A stretch of DNA of 21,050 nt from Chara braunii (taxonomy: Eukaryota > Streptophyta > Charophyceae > Charales > Characeae): the NCBI GenBank assembly GCA_003427395.1, contig BFEA01000213.1, positions 1,051,274-1,072,323 on the forward strand. Direction: 5' to 3'. Below the pieces are notes generated by a model. It did no database searches and was not told the origin of the DNA. It saw nothing but the letters and a program-made list of their open reading frames with translations. Positions 1-8,190 of this stretch are shown here, in pieces. How positions within the stretch are numbered: the first letter of the stretch is position 1; every line of letters begins with the position of its first letter. Both the position numbers and the translations under genes were made by a program.

Positions 1-700
1 CTGTGTGACCACGCACAGCAAGAAATTCGAAGGTCGAAGTCAACTGTAGGTCCAGGTACCTCGCCCAGGCCCTTGGTCGTGTGCATTGACTTGTATGAGT
101 GCAGGTACCCAGTCAGAACGGTGGACCAAGGAGGATACAGTTTCAACTCAATCCAGGCCGTTGACGACAATCGATCTCGGCCATGTCTGACTTGAGGACT
201 GGGGCCCAGACCCCACCGTTAACACTACATATTGGGCTGACTTCCTGGCTTTGACATCTAGACTCTCGTCTGGAGTCTATGCTGACTCGACGCTCTCACG
301 TCAACGCCGGCTCTATGGTGTCTTGCTCACGAGACGCTGCTGGGAGGACTTGATGATCGGCGCTCGTCGCTGGTTCGTGGTTTGAGCGTGCTGTGCGACC
401 AGCATGCTGGCTGGCGCACTACTGTCTGAGGGGTTGTCGACGTGGCAGATGCCACGTGTCATCTTCATGGCTGCTGCCACGTAGTATTGCTGCTGAGGTG
501 GAAGGCGCTGGGCGCCTGTATTGCCGTTCTGCTTGACAAGTATTCGGAAGAAGGATTCAGGACTGTGGTTTGGGTCGTGATACGTACCTGGTGTCTTCAA
601 CTTCGTCGTCACATTGCTGCTTGATGACTGGTCTGCTGGTGCCACGTGGCACTATTGGTCTACATTGTCTTGGATATCCGGATCTCTGATTGAGACACGA
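1..700. other. Unassigned region with CACGT motifs
   Basis: No protein domain is recognisable on either strand. The longest frame is a 110-codon minus-strand stretch at 313-645 that resembles no family I know. The DNA carries several CACGT(G) motifs, at about 440-458, 477-482 and 641-648. Together with the T/C-rich stretch ending near 900, this could be part of a retrotransposon LTR, but no TG...CA ends or second copy are visible, so the origin is left open. Confidence 0.3.
440..457. promoter_or_regulatory. G-box-like inverted repeat
   Basis: ACGTGGCA and TGCCACGT form a perfect 8-bp inverted repeat separated by GA. ACGTGGC is the core of plant G-box/ABRE-type elements bound by bZIP or bHLH factors. 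A similar TGCCACGTGGCA palindrome lies near 639-650. Regulatory use is only inferred, because no gene start can be placed next to it. Confidence 0.25.
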
Positions 701-894
701 TTATGCTGATAGGAGGAGGAAGTGACCGAAGAGGAAGTGGGCTGTAGGGAGGAGACTTTTCCACCCTCTCAAAGTCTATTCTCCCTCCTCCCTCTCTCGT
801 CTGTGTATGTCTTCTCTCTCATTGGGGATCATTATTATTTTGATTTATCAGCAGCGTTCGTCTACTTTGTCTTTCCGAGTGACGACTGATTATC

Positions 895-1260
895 ACGACT
901 GGGCACATTGCAGGAATATAAATAAAAAAGAAAGATAAAAGAAGAAAAACAGAAAATTTTCGAAGTTGGGGGGGAGGGGGGAATCCATGAAAAAGTAAAA
1001 AGAAAAGAGAGAAATAGGTGAGAAAGAGAAAAAGATTGCAGTGGGAGGTGGGGGATGATGGGGTTGTAGTTGGGGGGGAGGAGGGCGAGAGAATGGGAGA
1101 GGAAGGGATGAGAAAGATGGAGAGGAGGAGAAGAGATTAGTAGAAGATGGTGAGTGGGGAGAGGAGGAGAGAAAAAAGATGGAAGAAGAGTGAATGTTGA
1201 AGAATGTTGGAGAAGAGTGGGAGGGTAGGGGGGGAGAAGGGAAAAAAAAAAAAAAAGAGT
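895..1260. repeat. Long purine-rich (GA/GGA) tract
   Basis: The plus strand is almost pure A/G for about 360 bp, made of GGGAGG, GAGAAA and AAGAAG runs and ending in an A15-type run near 1241-1255. The minus-strand open frame across it (862-1293) is only Pro/Ser/Leu/Phe-rich low complexity and is not a credible protein. Such polypurine DNA can form triplexes and often marks ancient microsatellite expansion. Confidence 0.6.
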
Positions 1261-1487
1261 ATGGTCTGTTTGCTTATGAACCCACCACCCCAATAGAAAG
1301 GCTACTTAATTGACACTGAGAACTTGGCAGTCAACTGCATGCCCGATAAGGTTACCCTTACCCTTGCTGTTGAGCAGGTATCACAAAACGTGTACAGCTT
1401 TAGAAATGATATTATGTGCCATGCATCCATACATGAAAATTAAATAAACAAATTATAAAAACCAAACAAACATAAAATACAAGAACT

Positions 1488-1680
1488 ACCCAAGAGCCTA
1501 GCTCAGTGGGTACACCGATGAACTGTTGAAATACAGACCTCTGTTCGAATCTGGATGATGGAAATTGACGAGTAAAACCAACTACTAATGAATTGCTTGG
1601 GGCCGGTCAGCTCAATGATAATATCTCAAGACCGTCACCCTTTTTTCAGTAATAAGAAAAAAAAAAAAAAAAAAAAAAAA
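1488..1680 (+). mobile_element. tRNA-derived SINE with poly-A tail
   Basis: The head holds an internal RNA polymerase III promoter. The A box TAGCTCAGTGG (1499-1509) fits the eukaryotic consensus exactly, and the B box TGTTCGAATCT (1542-1552) is a near match, 32 nt away as in tRNAs. A unique body follows, ending in a 26-nt A run (about 1655-1680). The words AAGAACT at 1481-1487 and 1679-1685 could be the target-site duplication, although A-tail ambiguity weakens this. The head does not fold into a complete tRNA acceptor stem, so a SINE is preferred over a tRNA gene. Confidence 0.65.
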
Positions 1681-1848
1681 GAACTTATGTCAGCTTGTAG
1701 TACACCTAGGATTTCTTAATTTATCCTAGACAATTCCCTTCCCAACCACAGAATGAAGTCCAGACTGCCACACATGGTCATTGTTGAAGTGCTGGAGAAA
1801 GCCCTCCAGGCCCCTCTGGTCCGTAGCAGTTATGCTGGGCCATTGACT

Positions 1849-1862
1849 TTTTTTTTTTTTTT
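1849..1862. repeat. Poly-T run
   Basis: A T14 homopolymer just upstream of the tandem array. It could be the A-tail of a minus-strand retroposon, but no body for one was recognised. Confidence 0.4.
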
Positions 1863-1887
1863 GACATTGATTTGTTACACTAGAGAT

Positions 1888-2570
1888 GTCTGAAGAAAGC
1901 CAGCCATAAATGTATGGTTAGTTTCGAGTAGAGGGCAGTCTTACACACGTGTTCACCGAGTCAACAAGCAATTCGGCGAATGGCGATGAACGTCAATCAG
2001 TTAGTTGTGAGGAAGAATCACTGTGCAAGGTACAGACTCTGAGGAGAAGTGTGAAGCAAGCCAGCCATAAGCATAGTTTTCAGCAGAGGGCTCAGGGCTG
2101 TCCTACTACAAGCACTTGTTAACCAAGTCAACCAGCAATTTAACCAGCAGGCGAGTTGGGCGATTCATCAAATGGCGATGGACATTCATTGAAGAGTAGT
2201 GCGCAAGAATGATGTCGAAATACAGAGGAGTAAGTGTGGAGAAAGCCATCCACGAACATAGTTTTCAGCAGAGGAAAGCACTTTGCACACTTGTTCGCCA
2301 AGACGACCAATGATTCCTACAGCAAGCAAGTTGTTGGCCAATTCAGCAAAACAGTGACCAACATCAGATGGTTAGCTGTGAGCAAGAATCATGCCACGTA
2401 ATAGAGGACAGGTGTGAAGAAACCCACCCTAAAACAAAGTTTTCAGCAGAGGGCAGCTCTACACACTTTTTTGCACCAAGTGCAGCGATTTGTCCTGCAA
2501 GCGCGTTGGCCGATTCAGCGAACAGCAACAAACGTCGATTGGTGGGTGACTTGTGAGCAAGAATCATGTC
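1888..2570. repeat. Degenerate tandem array, four units of about 160-185 bp
   Basis: Four successive units begin near 1888, 2049, 2234 and 2412. Each starts with a GTGTGAAGAAAGCCAGCC-like word, continues with CATAGTTTTCAGCAGAGGGC, then CACTTGTTCGCCAAGTCAAC, then an ATTCAGCGAATGGCGATG-like word, and ends with GTGAGCAAGAATCATG. Similarity is obvious by eye but many substitutions and indels separate the units. Short open frames in unit 4 (2364-2567) are not shared by the other units, so this is satellite-like non-coding DNA rather than a gene. Confidence 0.8.
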
Positions 2571-2769
2571 GTAGAGTTACCATGAAATGATGGGTTTCCC
2601 ACATTTGAAAAAAACGAGGGGTAATATGTTGAAGTGCGCCCCGTGGCTGACATCATAAGCTGCCTGTCTGTCTCCAACTCCTCAGTAGCGGTTAAGAAAC
2701 AAGCAAACACAGAAATTTAAAGCTATTTTGTACATTCAGAGTATGTTAGGTCGCTTCTGACAGGCGAAT

Positions 2770-2855
2770 GGGTGTAATACTCAGTTGGTAAGGCAAATAA
2801 GTTGCGTCCAGAAGATCTCGGATAAATTTCTCATTGGGCGTATGTTCTTGCCTGG
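2770..2855 (+). mobile_element. Possible degenerate tRNA-like SINE head
   Basis: TACTCAGTTGG at 2778-2788 resembles a Pol III A box and is followed by GTAAGGC as in tRNA D-arms. The expected B box about 30 nt later (near 2812-2824) is too altered to match. The call rests on the A box and on a second SINE-like head 0.5 kb downstream. Confidence 0.3.
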
Positions 2856-3267
2856 GCAAACTTGGTGCCTTCCCATCTAGAGATACTCAACTGGCGCCCC
2901 AGACCAGCATTTGCAGGGCCATAGTCAACATCGTCGTGTTTCACTCAACACTGCTGGCTAGCAGACACCTCTAACGTAGGCTGGGTAGGGGTAAATGTGA
3001 GATGCAACAACTGGCCGCAGTGCTACGGACTGCTGGTCTTGCCCCCCAAGTCCCCCATCACCGAGGCGAGAGGGCCGTTACAGCTCCACTCTTGCCACCC
3101 ACACTAAGAATACTGGCGCAAAACCTACCCCATGGACTAGGGAGAGGTACTGGTTGGTGGGTGATCTCCGTAGTGTACACATAGTAGAGATGAAGAGCCG
3201 AATAAATGAAAAGAGGAAGTGATGATAGAGTTGAGATGAAAAAGAACAATGAAAAGATTGCACCTGC

Positions 3268-3335
3268 CTGGTGGCTGAGCAGTATACGCATGCAACCATT
3301 GATAACAGGTCTGGAGTTCAAGTCCTTGTTTATAG
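3268..3335 (+). mobile_element. tRNA-derived SINE-like head
   Basis: The A box TGGCTGAGCAG (3272-3282) and B box AGTTCAAGTCC (3315-3325) are separated by 32 nt, the same spacing as in the SINE at 1488. No acceptor stem pairs around them and no A tail follows, so this looks like an old, truncated SINE rather than a functional tRNA. It lies downstream of the 3' end of the oxygenase exon, in the opposite orientation. Confidence 0.5.
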
Positions 3336-3404
3336 ACTAAACTTTTGAGAAGATAGATTGCTCCTGAAGCTGTGAGCAGATTTATCTCAGGCTTGGAACA
3401 CATC

Positions 3405-4718
3405 TTATCTCCTGTGAGGGCGTATCCAGGCCATCTGGAACCTGGAAATGGCCTGACTTTGTATGGCATATGCAGCAGCAATCATGATGCCACAAACAAG
3501 TCCTGTGGTTGCTCGCTGCTTTCCTGGGCCCAGAAGCAGTGCAGTAACGCCCGTTAATAAAGAAAGACCTACACAAACGTTCCGCAGGATGCGGAAGTTC
3601 TTAAGCGCTCGTAAGCAAGTAGAGCAGTTCACCACATGCCACCAGTACCTGTTAGTTGGGTTCGGCAAATACATGGAACCGATGTTGCCCTGCACAGCAC
3701 TTGAGGCAGCCACTGCTGCTGCTGGTGTGGGATAGACATGCATCCCACCATTGACTNGNGATGCGTCATCCACAAGCTTGGANGTCCTATAGCCNTCATA
3801 GTATGGCATGCCATGGCCAACTCTATCNAGCCATTTCCNATATTCNATNAGAAGGAGATCGGATGTNTCCAGTGCGAGGTACAGCCTGCTTAGTGNCCTG
3901 NCTCTCAGAAGNNCACGAGCATATGCCTCTTGAGATGCGAGCANGCCCATGTCTTGTTCGAGGANNANTGTANCATTCAGATGNANNAACCAGNGAGGAA
4001 TGNNATTTATTATNTTANTCCTCAGGTACNCTCTGCTGAACAGCCTGGAACGGCCAAAGCCAAGAGGAACACAGGAAAAGATGGATACCTGATATAAATT
4101 GCCAGCACCCTTCTCATCCACCTGATTGACATGATACCCTTCGGACGAGTAACACAGGAAGTTGATCACATGGCATGGCGCAAGGAATTGGGACTCGAGC
4201 ACCATAACCTTTGCTGGTAAATTTGGTCGGTCTGTGATGGGATAGATGCCCTTGAAGCCGCGATCTGATCGTTCAACAATCTGCATTTTCATTGGACCTG
4301 CATAAGCTCGACGCCCACCACCCGGTATTCCGTCATGCGAGATGTGGAGGTGGGCAGGATCCATAATGTTCTCAATGAGAAAAGAATGATCGTAAGGAAG
4401 GTCCGAGAGTGAATCTGAAATGTTGAAACCTGGATATGAAAAATCCGGAAGCTTCTGAAGAGCTTTATCTAGGAAGTTGGTGTTCGAGGAAGATTCGCTG
4501 TTCCTGTTCTTTTCGTTCTCATCGCCCCGAAGCAAGTCTCTTGTACATGTCATGAAGACAAAGATGTATCCATCCTTCTCCACAACAGGGTAGGTTGTCA
4601 AGCACGCTGCTTGTGGGATCTTTGCCCCCTCTGCCAGCTGTGGAATCCGCATGCATTTCCCAGTCTCGCCCTCAAACTGCCAACCATGATATAGACACTC
4701 TAATCGCCCACTGAACAC
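3405..4718 (-). CDS. Terminal exon of a PTC52-like Rieske oxygenase (partial gene)
   Basis: This is the last exon of a plastid Rieske mono-oxygenase of the PTC52/TIC55/PAO/CAO group. Family members act on chlorophyll-type substrates at plastid membranes; PTC52 has been linked to protochlorophyllide a oxidation during precursor import. Residues here are numbered from 4727. CLYH (C11, H14) is the second half of the Rieske 2Fe-2S site; the first half, CxH, must lie in an upstream exon that I could not find. ENIMDPAH...H (N120, D123, H126, H131) is the mononuclear iron site. VERSDRGFKG (151-160) is typical of the PTC52 branch. C368-S-T-C371 matches the C-terminal CxxC of PAO/TIC55/PTC52, followed by two membrane helices (about 383-399 and 408-424) and a stop at 3405. 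An acceptor AG at 4719-4720 fixes the exon start, so the in-frame TTG at 4727 is intronic. The 3757-4030 segment contains 27 isolated N bases, yet the frame stays open. Assignment to PTC52 rather than TIC55 or PAO is moderate. Confidence 0.85.
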   Translation of the reverse strand: MFSGRLECLYHGWQFEGETGKCMRIPQLAEGAKIPQAACLTTYPVVEKDGYIFVFMTCTRDLLRGDENEKNRNSESSSNTNFLDKALQKLPDFSYPGFNISDSLSDLPYDHSFLIENIMDPAHLHISHDGIPGGGRRAYAGPMKMQIVERSDRGFKGIYPITDRPNLPAKVMVLESQFLAPCHVINFLCYSSEGYHVNQVDEKGAGNLYQVSIFSCVPLGFGRSRLFSRXYLRXXIINXIPXWXXHLNXTXXLEQDMGXLASQEAYARXLLRXRXLSRLYLALXTSDLLXXEYXKWXDRVGHGMPYYXGYRXSKLVDDAXXVNGGMHVYPTPAAAVAASSAVQGNIGSMYLPNPTNRYWWHVVNCSTCLRALKNFRILRNVCVGLSLLTGVTALLLGPGKQRATTGLVCGIMIAAAYAIQSQAISRFQMAWIRPHRR

Positions 4719-4837
4719 CTGCAGCAATTACACAAACGAAGATTCATCAATCAGCTAGAAATTCTTCCAAACATGCTTCTGATGCTCCAAGCACAACACA
4801 CAGCCCCAAAGACACAAGAACATGAAAATTATCTCCC

Positions 4838-4897
<60 letters not shown>

Positions 4898-6124
4898 GGT
4901 TGTGGTGCTGAAGGGTCCCAAACAATGTAGGGCATATTTATGTATCTGCAATGTACGTTGGAATTCCAGTTGCCTTCCCTTGAACGGCATAGACAACACC
5001 TCCATGGTTTTCAAGTCAGCCACAGCACAGTCATTGTTCGGTTAGATATCAGAGTACATGCATTAATGGCATAGCACAGGCAGTAGCCTGGCCGTCATAC
5101 AAGGCAACGATTAGGCTCTACATACTGCACTGTTGGGGGCTCATTCCAAATGTCTGCAGTCTCCACCAGTCGCCGCTCCAATGATCCCGATGGCTCTAAC
5201 AAGTCCTCTAGGGACAGGTCACCTACAGCTGGGGGCTCCAGCAAGTGATCTGAGAGCACACCATTGAGGCCTGGAGAAAGGGGCATAAGTGGTAACCGGG
5301 CTTGGGAAAGAAGGGACGGTCCAAGGTGAGGCAGTAGGGAAGGCAGATGCGGGGAGCAGAAGCTGATTATTCGGGCTCCTGCTGAAGATGGCCGTGAGTC
5401 GTGCAAACACTGCACAGGAGGTCACACCACGTGTTTCATGCACACACAAGCCGGTTGCGCAATAGAAATGACTGCTACATTGTGGACACCGGACTTGATA
5501 TGTGCTGTCTGTGGCCCATGAGTATTGACCGTGGTGACATCATTACCTGACACTGTCAGCATGGCAGGGGAGCAGGTCCGTGACCCCCCCAGCATTGCTG
5601 CAATGAACCGTGAAGTGCAAACACCCACACATGACTTGCAGCACACTGAGCTTCACTGACACTTCACACCGACCATCACAAACAGGATTCAGCAAGCATG
5701 AAGATCAAAACTGCTTCTGATGTCCTTATTATACAAAGCTGTTTATGGCTGCTAACGCCAGGATCAAGAACAAGCAACTTTGCACCCCCTCTCCTTCATG
5801 CGCTCACTCTATCTCTACCTCGCTCTCGCTCTCTCTGTGCTTCGGGCACACACACTCTTCTCTCAACCTTGGATCGCTCACACTCTCTTCCTGAACACAC
5901 TCGCCTATCGCCAACTTCGTCTTCAACCTTCGCCTGGTGGCTATGGATGCCGTCGTCCTCCTGCTCTACCCTAAGTACGACGCTCACCCTCTGCGCCCAA
6001 CCCGACTGTCCGACCCCATACTCGCACAAGCGCTACAGCAGAGCTTCGGCAACATGTGAATCGACAAGCGCCCCGTCACTGCACTGTAGCAACTAGAAAT
6101 AGCAGCTGAAGTGAATCAATTCAG
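4719..6124 (-). other. Intron or upstream flank of the oxygenase gene, no exon identified
   Basis: Directly upstream of the exon is a plausible 3' splice site (TTGCTGCAG then GTGTTC on the minus strand). I searched all three minus frames to about 6100 for the missing CPHR-type Rieske half and for a transit peptide and found neither. A 106-codon minus frame at 5095-5415 is the longest but matches no family known to me. The 5700-6100 part is CT-rich on the plus strand. Either the intron is longer than the stretch examined or the upstream exons are lost. Confidence 0.4.
4840..4894. repeat. (CAT)18 microsatellite
   Basis: About 18 perfect CAT units lie about 120 bp upstream of the splice acceptor of the oxygenase exon. 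Runs of Ser, Met or Asp in the overlapping frames are translation artefacts of this repeat. Confidence 0.95.
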
Positions 6125-6308
6125 CTCCAGATTGGTACCGGTCGATTCGACCAGTCGGCTGCAGTTTGCCAGTTCCGGGATCTACCGGACTTTCCCAGGA
6201 TGCTGCGTCAAAACTGGACTCCAGATTGGTACCGGTCGATGCGGCCTGTCGGCTGCAGTTCCGGGATCTAGCGGACTTTCCCAGGATGCTGCATCAAAAG
6301 TGGACTTT
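6125..6308. repeat. Two-unit tandem duplication, about 94 bp
   Basis: CTCCAGATTGGTACCGGTCG begins both units (6125 and 6219). Each continues through GTCGGCTGCAGTT, TTCCGGGATCTA and GGACTTTCCCAGGATGCTGC to TCAAAA-TGGACT. The second unit is a few bases shorter owing to one small deletion near its middle. No coding content is recognised. Confidence 0.85.
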
Positions 6309-6327
6309 GAGAAATTGGGAATGTCCT

Positions 6328-6397
6328 GTCGGGTACCGGGCCCACGACTTCTAACGACCCGAGTCGGGTACTGGGCCCACGACTTCTAACGACCCGA
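6328..6397. repeat. Perfectly spaced 35-bp direct repeat
   Basis: Units 6328-6362 and 6363-6397 start GTCGGGTAC and end ACGACCCGA; they differ at one base (C/T at the tenth position). Both contain GGGCCCACGACTTCTAACG. The near identity implies a recent duplication next to the older 94-bp one. Confidence 0.9.
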
Positions 6398-6593
6398 CTT
6401 TCAGACCCTACGGACCTAAGATGCTTTGACATCTAGGTCTTACTGCACTCCAATGGACCGGGACCTATCAGGACCAATGAGGACTCGGCAAAGATGGTAC
6501 TCCGGGACAGGGACTTGGGATTTTGGGAACGGGACTCGGGACATGCAGACAGTCTAAAATCCTTTCAGTCCCGCCAGCCTAAACATCAGCGCT

Positions 6594-6809
6594 TTATCTG
6601 TCTATCACATGCTCTCCCCTACTAGCCCACTCATAGTACAAGACTATGTGAGGGGCGGTCTCTGTTAGCTTGTCCCTCGTGTACAAGCATTTATCCTTTG
6701 GTTCCTGGTACTGGAACCGGACCTTATATTGTCTCTGCGGCCTTCCTGTTCTTCCATATCTATAGACATCCTCGTCTACAGTGCAGTCAATGGTGTACCT
6801 GCCATCCAT
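6594..6809 (-). pseudogene. Ty3/gypsy pol C-terminus, chromodomain-like
   Basis: A 71-codon frame whose middle (DEDVYRYGRTGRPQRQYKVRFQ) resembles the start of the chromodomain-like module that follows integrase in chromoviral Ty3/gypsy elements, where it guides insertion into chromatin. It ends with a TAA stop at 6594, the natural end expected of pol. It sits directly behind the first strand of the integrase core, so almost all of the DDE catalytic domain is missing between them. The chromodomain label is from resemblance only and rests partly on its position. Confidence 0.5.
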
Positions 6810-6838
6810 TTACTGAATCTATTTATGACTACCATCAC
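6805..6838 (-). pseudogene. Start of integrase DDE core, then deleted
   Basis: One frame reads VMVVINRFSKWM, which matches the first strand of the retroviral-type integrase core (usually VxxVDRFSKW). The position of the first catalytic Asp is Asn here. A one-base frameshift separates it from the upstream zinc-finger frame. Within a few codons the match stops and chromodomain-like sequence begins, so the remaining catalytic Asp and Glu are gone. The element could not supply its own integrase. Confidence 0.6.
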
Positions 6839-7308
6839 TTGACCATTCCATTATGACTCTTAACCTTCATGTCTGTGAAGTCTTTGGAGACCGAGTCTCC
6901 AGGGTCTGACGGTATAGGCAACGGCTTCAGCAAACTGAGTGGGGGCTGCGTGGAACTCTTGTTCCACTGACAGAATTCGCAGTCGTGAATGTACGCAATG
7001 CAGTCATGTTTCATCCCTACCCAGGTGTATGAACGCAGCAGGTTGGCATAGATCTTCCTCCAACCAAAGTGCCCTTTCGAATCATGGCAGTCACATAGGA
7101 CTAGACCGTGAATCTCTTCGCTCTTCGGGATACATAGGTGATCCTCCACATCACTCCTTTCAAACAAAACTTCGTCGGCTATCGTATATTTTGGTACTTC
7201 ATGGGGGACCTGCTTCACCTTACTCGTGATCGCGCGAAAGTGGGGGTCATCCAGGTATGCAGCCTTAATCCTTTTCTGCAGTTCACTTCCTGCGTCAAGG
7301 TAAGTCAC
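6835..7308 (-). pseudogene. Ty3/gypsy integrase H2C2 zinc-binding domain
   Basis: This 157-codon frame holds the N-terminal zinc-binding domain of LTR-retrotransposon integrase: H75-x4-H80-x29-C110-x2-C113, with the usual GHFGWRKIYANL and YTWVGMKHDC neighbours. Residues 1-60 are the RNase H to integrase linker. The end, DPGDSVSKDFTDM, leads into the catalytic core as in intact elements. The upstream frame at 7309-7567 continues as RNase H but is broken. The true protein would be part of a long pol polyprotein, so the ATG here is not a real start. Confidence 0.85.
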
Positions 7309-7567
7309 TATTGCTCCAAAGAAATCTGCCCTCTTACTTATGTGCCGATGACAACATTATGCTTCCCTTTGACTAGCTTCAATTCGAAGTTGAGCTCGTC
7401 AATCCCCCCAACCCCATCTTGTTAGTTTAGTTGACATGGGGGCCTGGGCTTTCACCAAGCGTAGTGTCTCATGGTCTTAGTACACTTTGAAGTGTCGTCC
7501 TGACAAGTAATGTCGCTAGTGATCGAGGGCTTCCCTCAGTGCGTACAGTTCTCTGTCGTAAGTTGAT
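7309..7567 (-). pseudogene. Ty3/gypsy RNase H, C-terminal part, with stops
   Basis: Minus-strand translation gives LSTYDRELYALREALDH, then RHYLSGRHFKVY, DHETLRLVKAQ and finally ADFFGAIVTYLDAGSELQKR, the conserved order of the RT-RNase H domain of Ty3/gypsy elements. At least two stops replace conserved residues (after EALDH and after FKVY), and frameshifts follow near 7400. Its N-terminal half lies on the far side of a fold-back insertion that begins at 7567. Confidence 0.8.
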
Positions 7568-8053
7568 AAGTGTGTCCGCAAGTTTTCGTTCATCCTTATA
7601 CCGCTACGTAGACTGTTAAGACAAGCTACAGTTTGGCAATGAGACAAGGATTTTCAAGAAACTAAAGAAGTCTCTGATGGAGTTCATGGTTCTATGATCC
7701 ATCTTTGCCTTTTATAGTCACAACATATGTAAGTCAATACAACATTGGCGCTATTCTCCAACAAAATGATGGGGTGGTTACAGGCCCGTTTAGTTTTCCC
7801 TACAGGGTAACCTAAACGACATGAACTAAACGGGCATGTAACCACCCCCATCATTTTGTTGGAGAATAGCGCCAATGTTGTATCGACTTACATATGTTGT
7901 GACTATAAAAGGCAAAGATGGATCATAGAACCGTGTACTCCATCAAAGACTTCTTTAGTTTCTTGAAAATTCTTATCTCATTGCCAAACTGTAGCTTGCT
8001 TTAACAGTCTACGTAGCAGTATAAGGATGAACGGAAACTTGCGGACACACTTA
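7567..8053. repeat. Fold-back: 229/230-bp inverted repeat with 28-nt loop
   Basis: 7567-7795 and 7824-8053 are reverse complements at about 95 percent identity by my hand alignment (11 substitutions, mostly transitions, and one 1-bp indel). The loop is 7796-7823. The distal arm read on the minus strand is normal pol: the end of RT and the start of RNase H (DPSLPFIVTTYVSRYNIGAI). The proximal arm is an inverted copy of that same segment placed between RNase H residues that should be adjacent. RNA or single-stranded DNA from here would form a hairpin of about 230 bp. Confidence 0.95.
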
Positions 8054-8190
8054 CGGTAGTAATTAGCCAAGCCTAGAAACGATCCCAGTTTCGTCAACGT
8101 GCGCAGCGTTGGCCAGTAGAATAGCAGCAATCTTAGCATCCACCAATTTAACTCCATCCTGGTCTACCACGTTATTGGGTGCATCAGTCC
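7824..8190 (-). pseudogene. Ty3/gypsy RT thumb/connection and RNase H start
   Basis: From 8190 downward the minus strand reads VVDQDGVKLVDAKIAAI, then after a frameshift WPTLRTLTKLGSFLGLANYY, then RKCVRKF, then LLKQATVWQ followed by a stop, and finally the RNase H start DPSLPFIVTTYVSRYNIGAI. This is the canonical order for Ty3/gypsy RT, corresponding to the segment after the YxDD active site. The palm with YxDD is absent. Similarity stops sharply at about 8185-8190, where unrelated DNA begins. Confidence 0.8.

Noticed and set aside
862-1293. 143-codon minus-strand open frame
   Set aside because: Pure low complexity (Pro/Ser/Leu/Phe) from a purine-rich tract; no domain.
3268-3335. Functional tRNA gene
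   Set aside because: A and B boxes are good but no acceptor or anticodon stem forms around them.
5095-5415. Possible upstream exon of the oxygenase
   Set aside because: No CPHR Rieske half and no recognisable family sequence; the downstream donor is weak.
8080-8100. Minus-strand GACGAAAC as part of a hammerhead
   Set aside because: No CTGATGA upstream; the bases encode RT residues (TLTKLGS) of the gypsy remnant.
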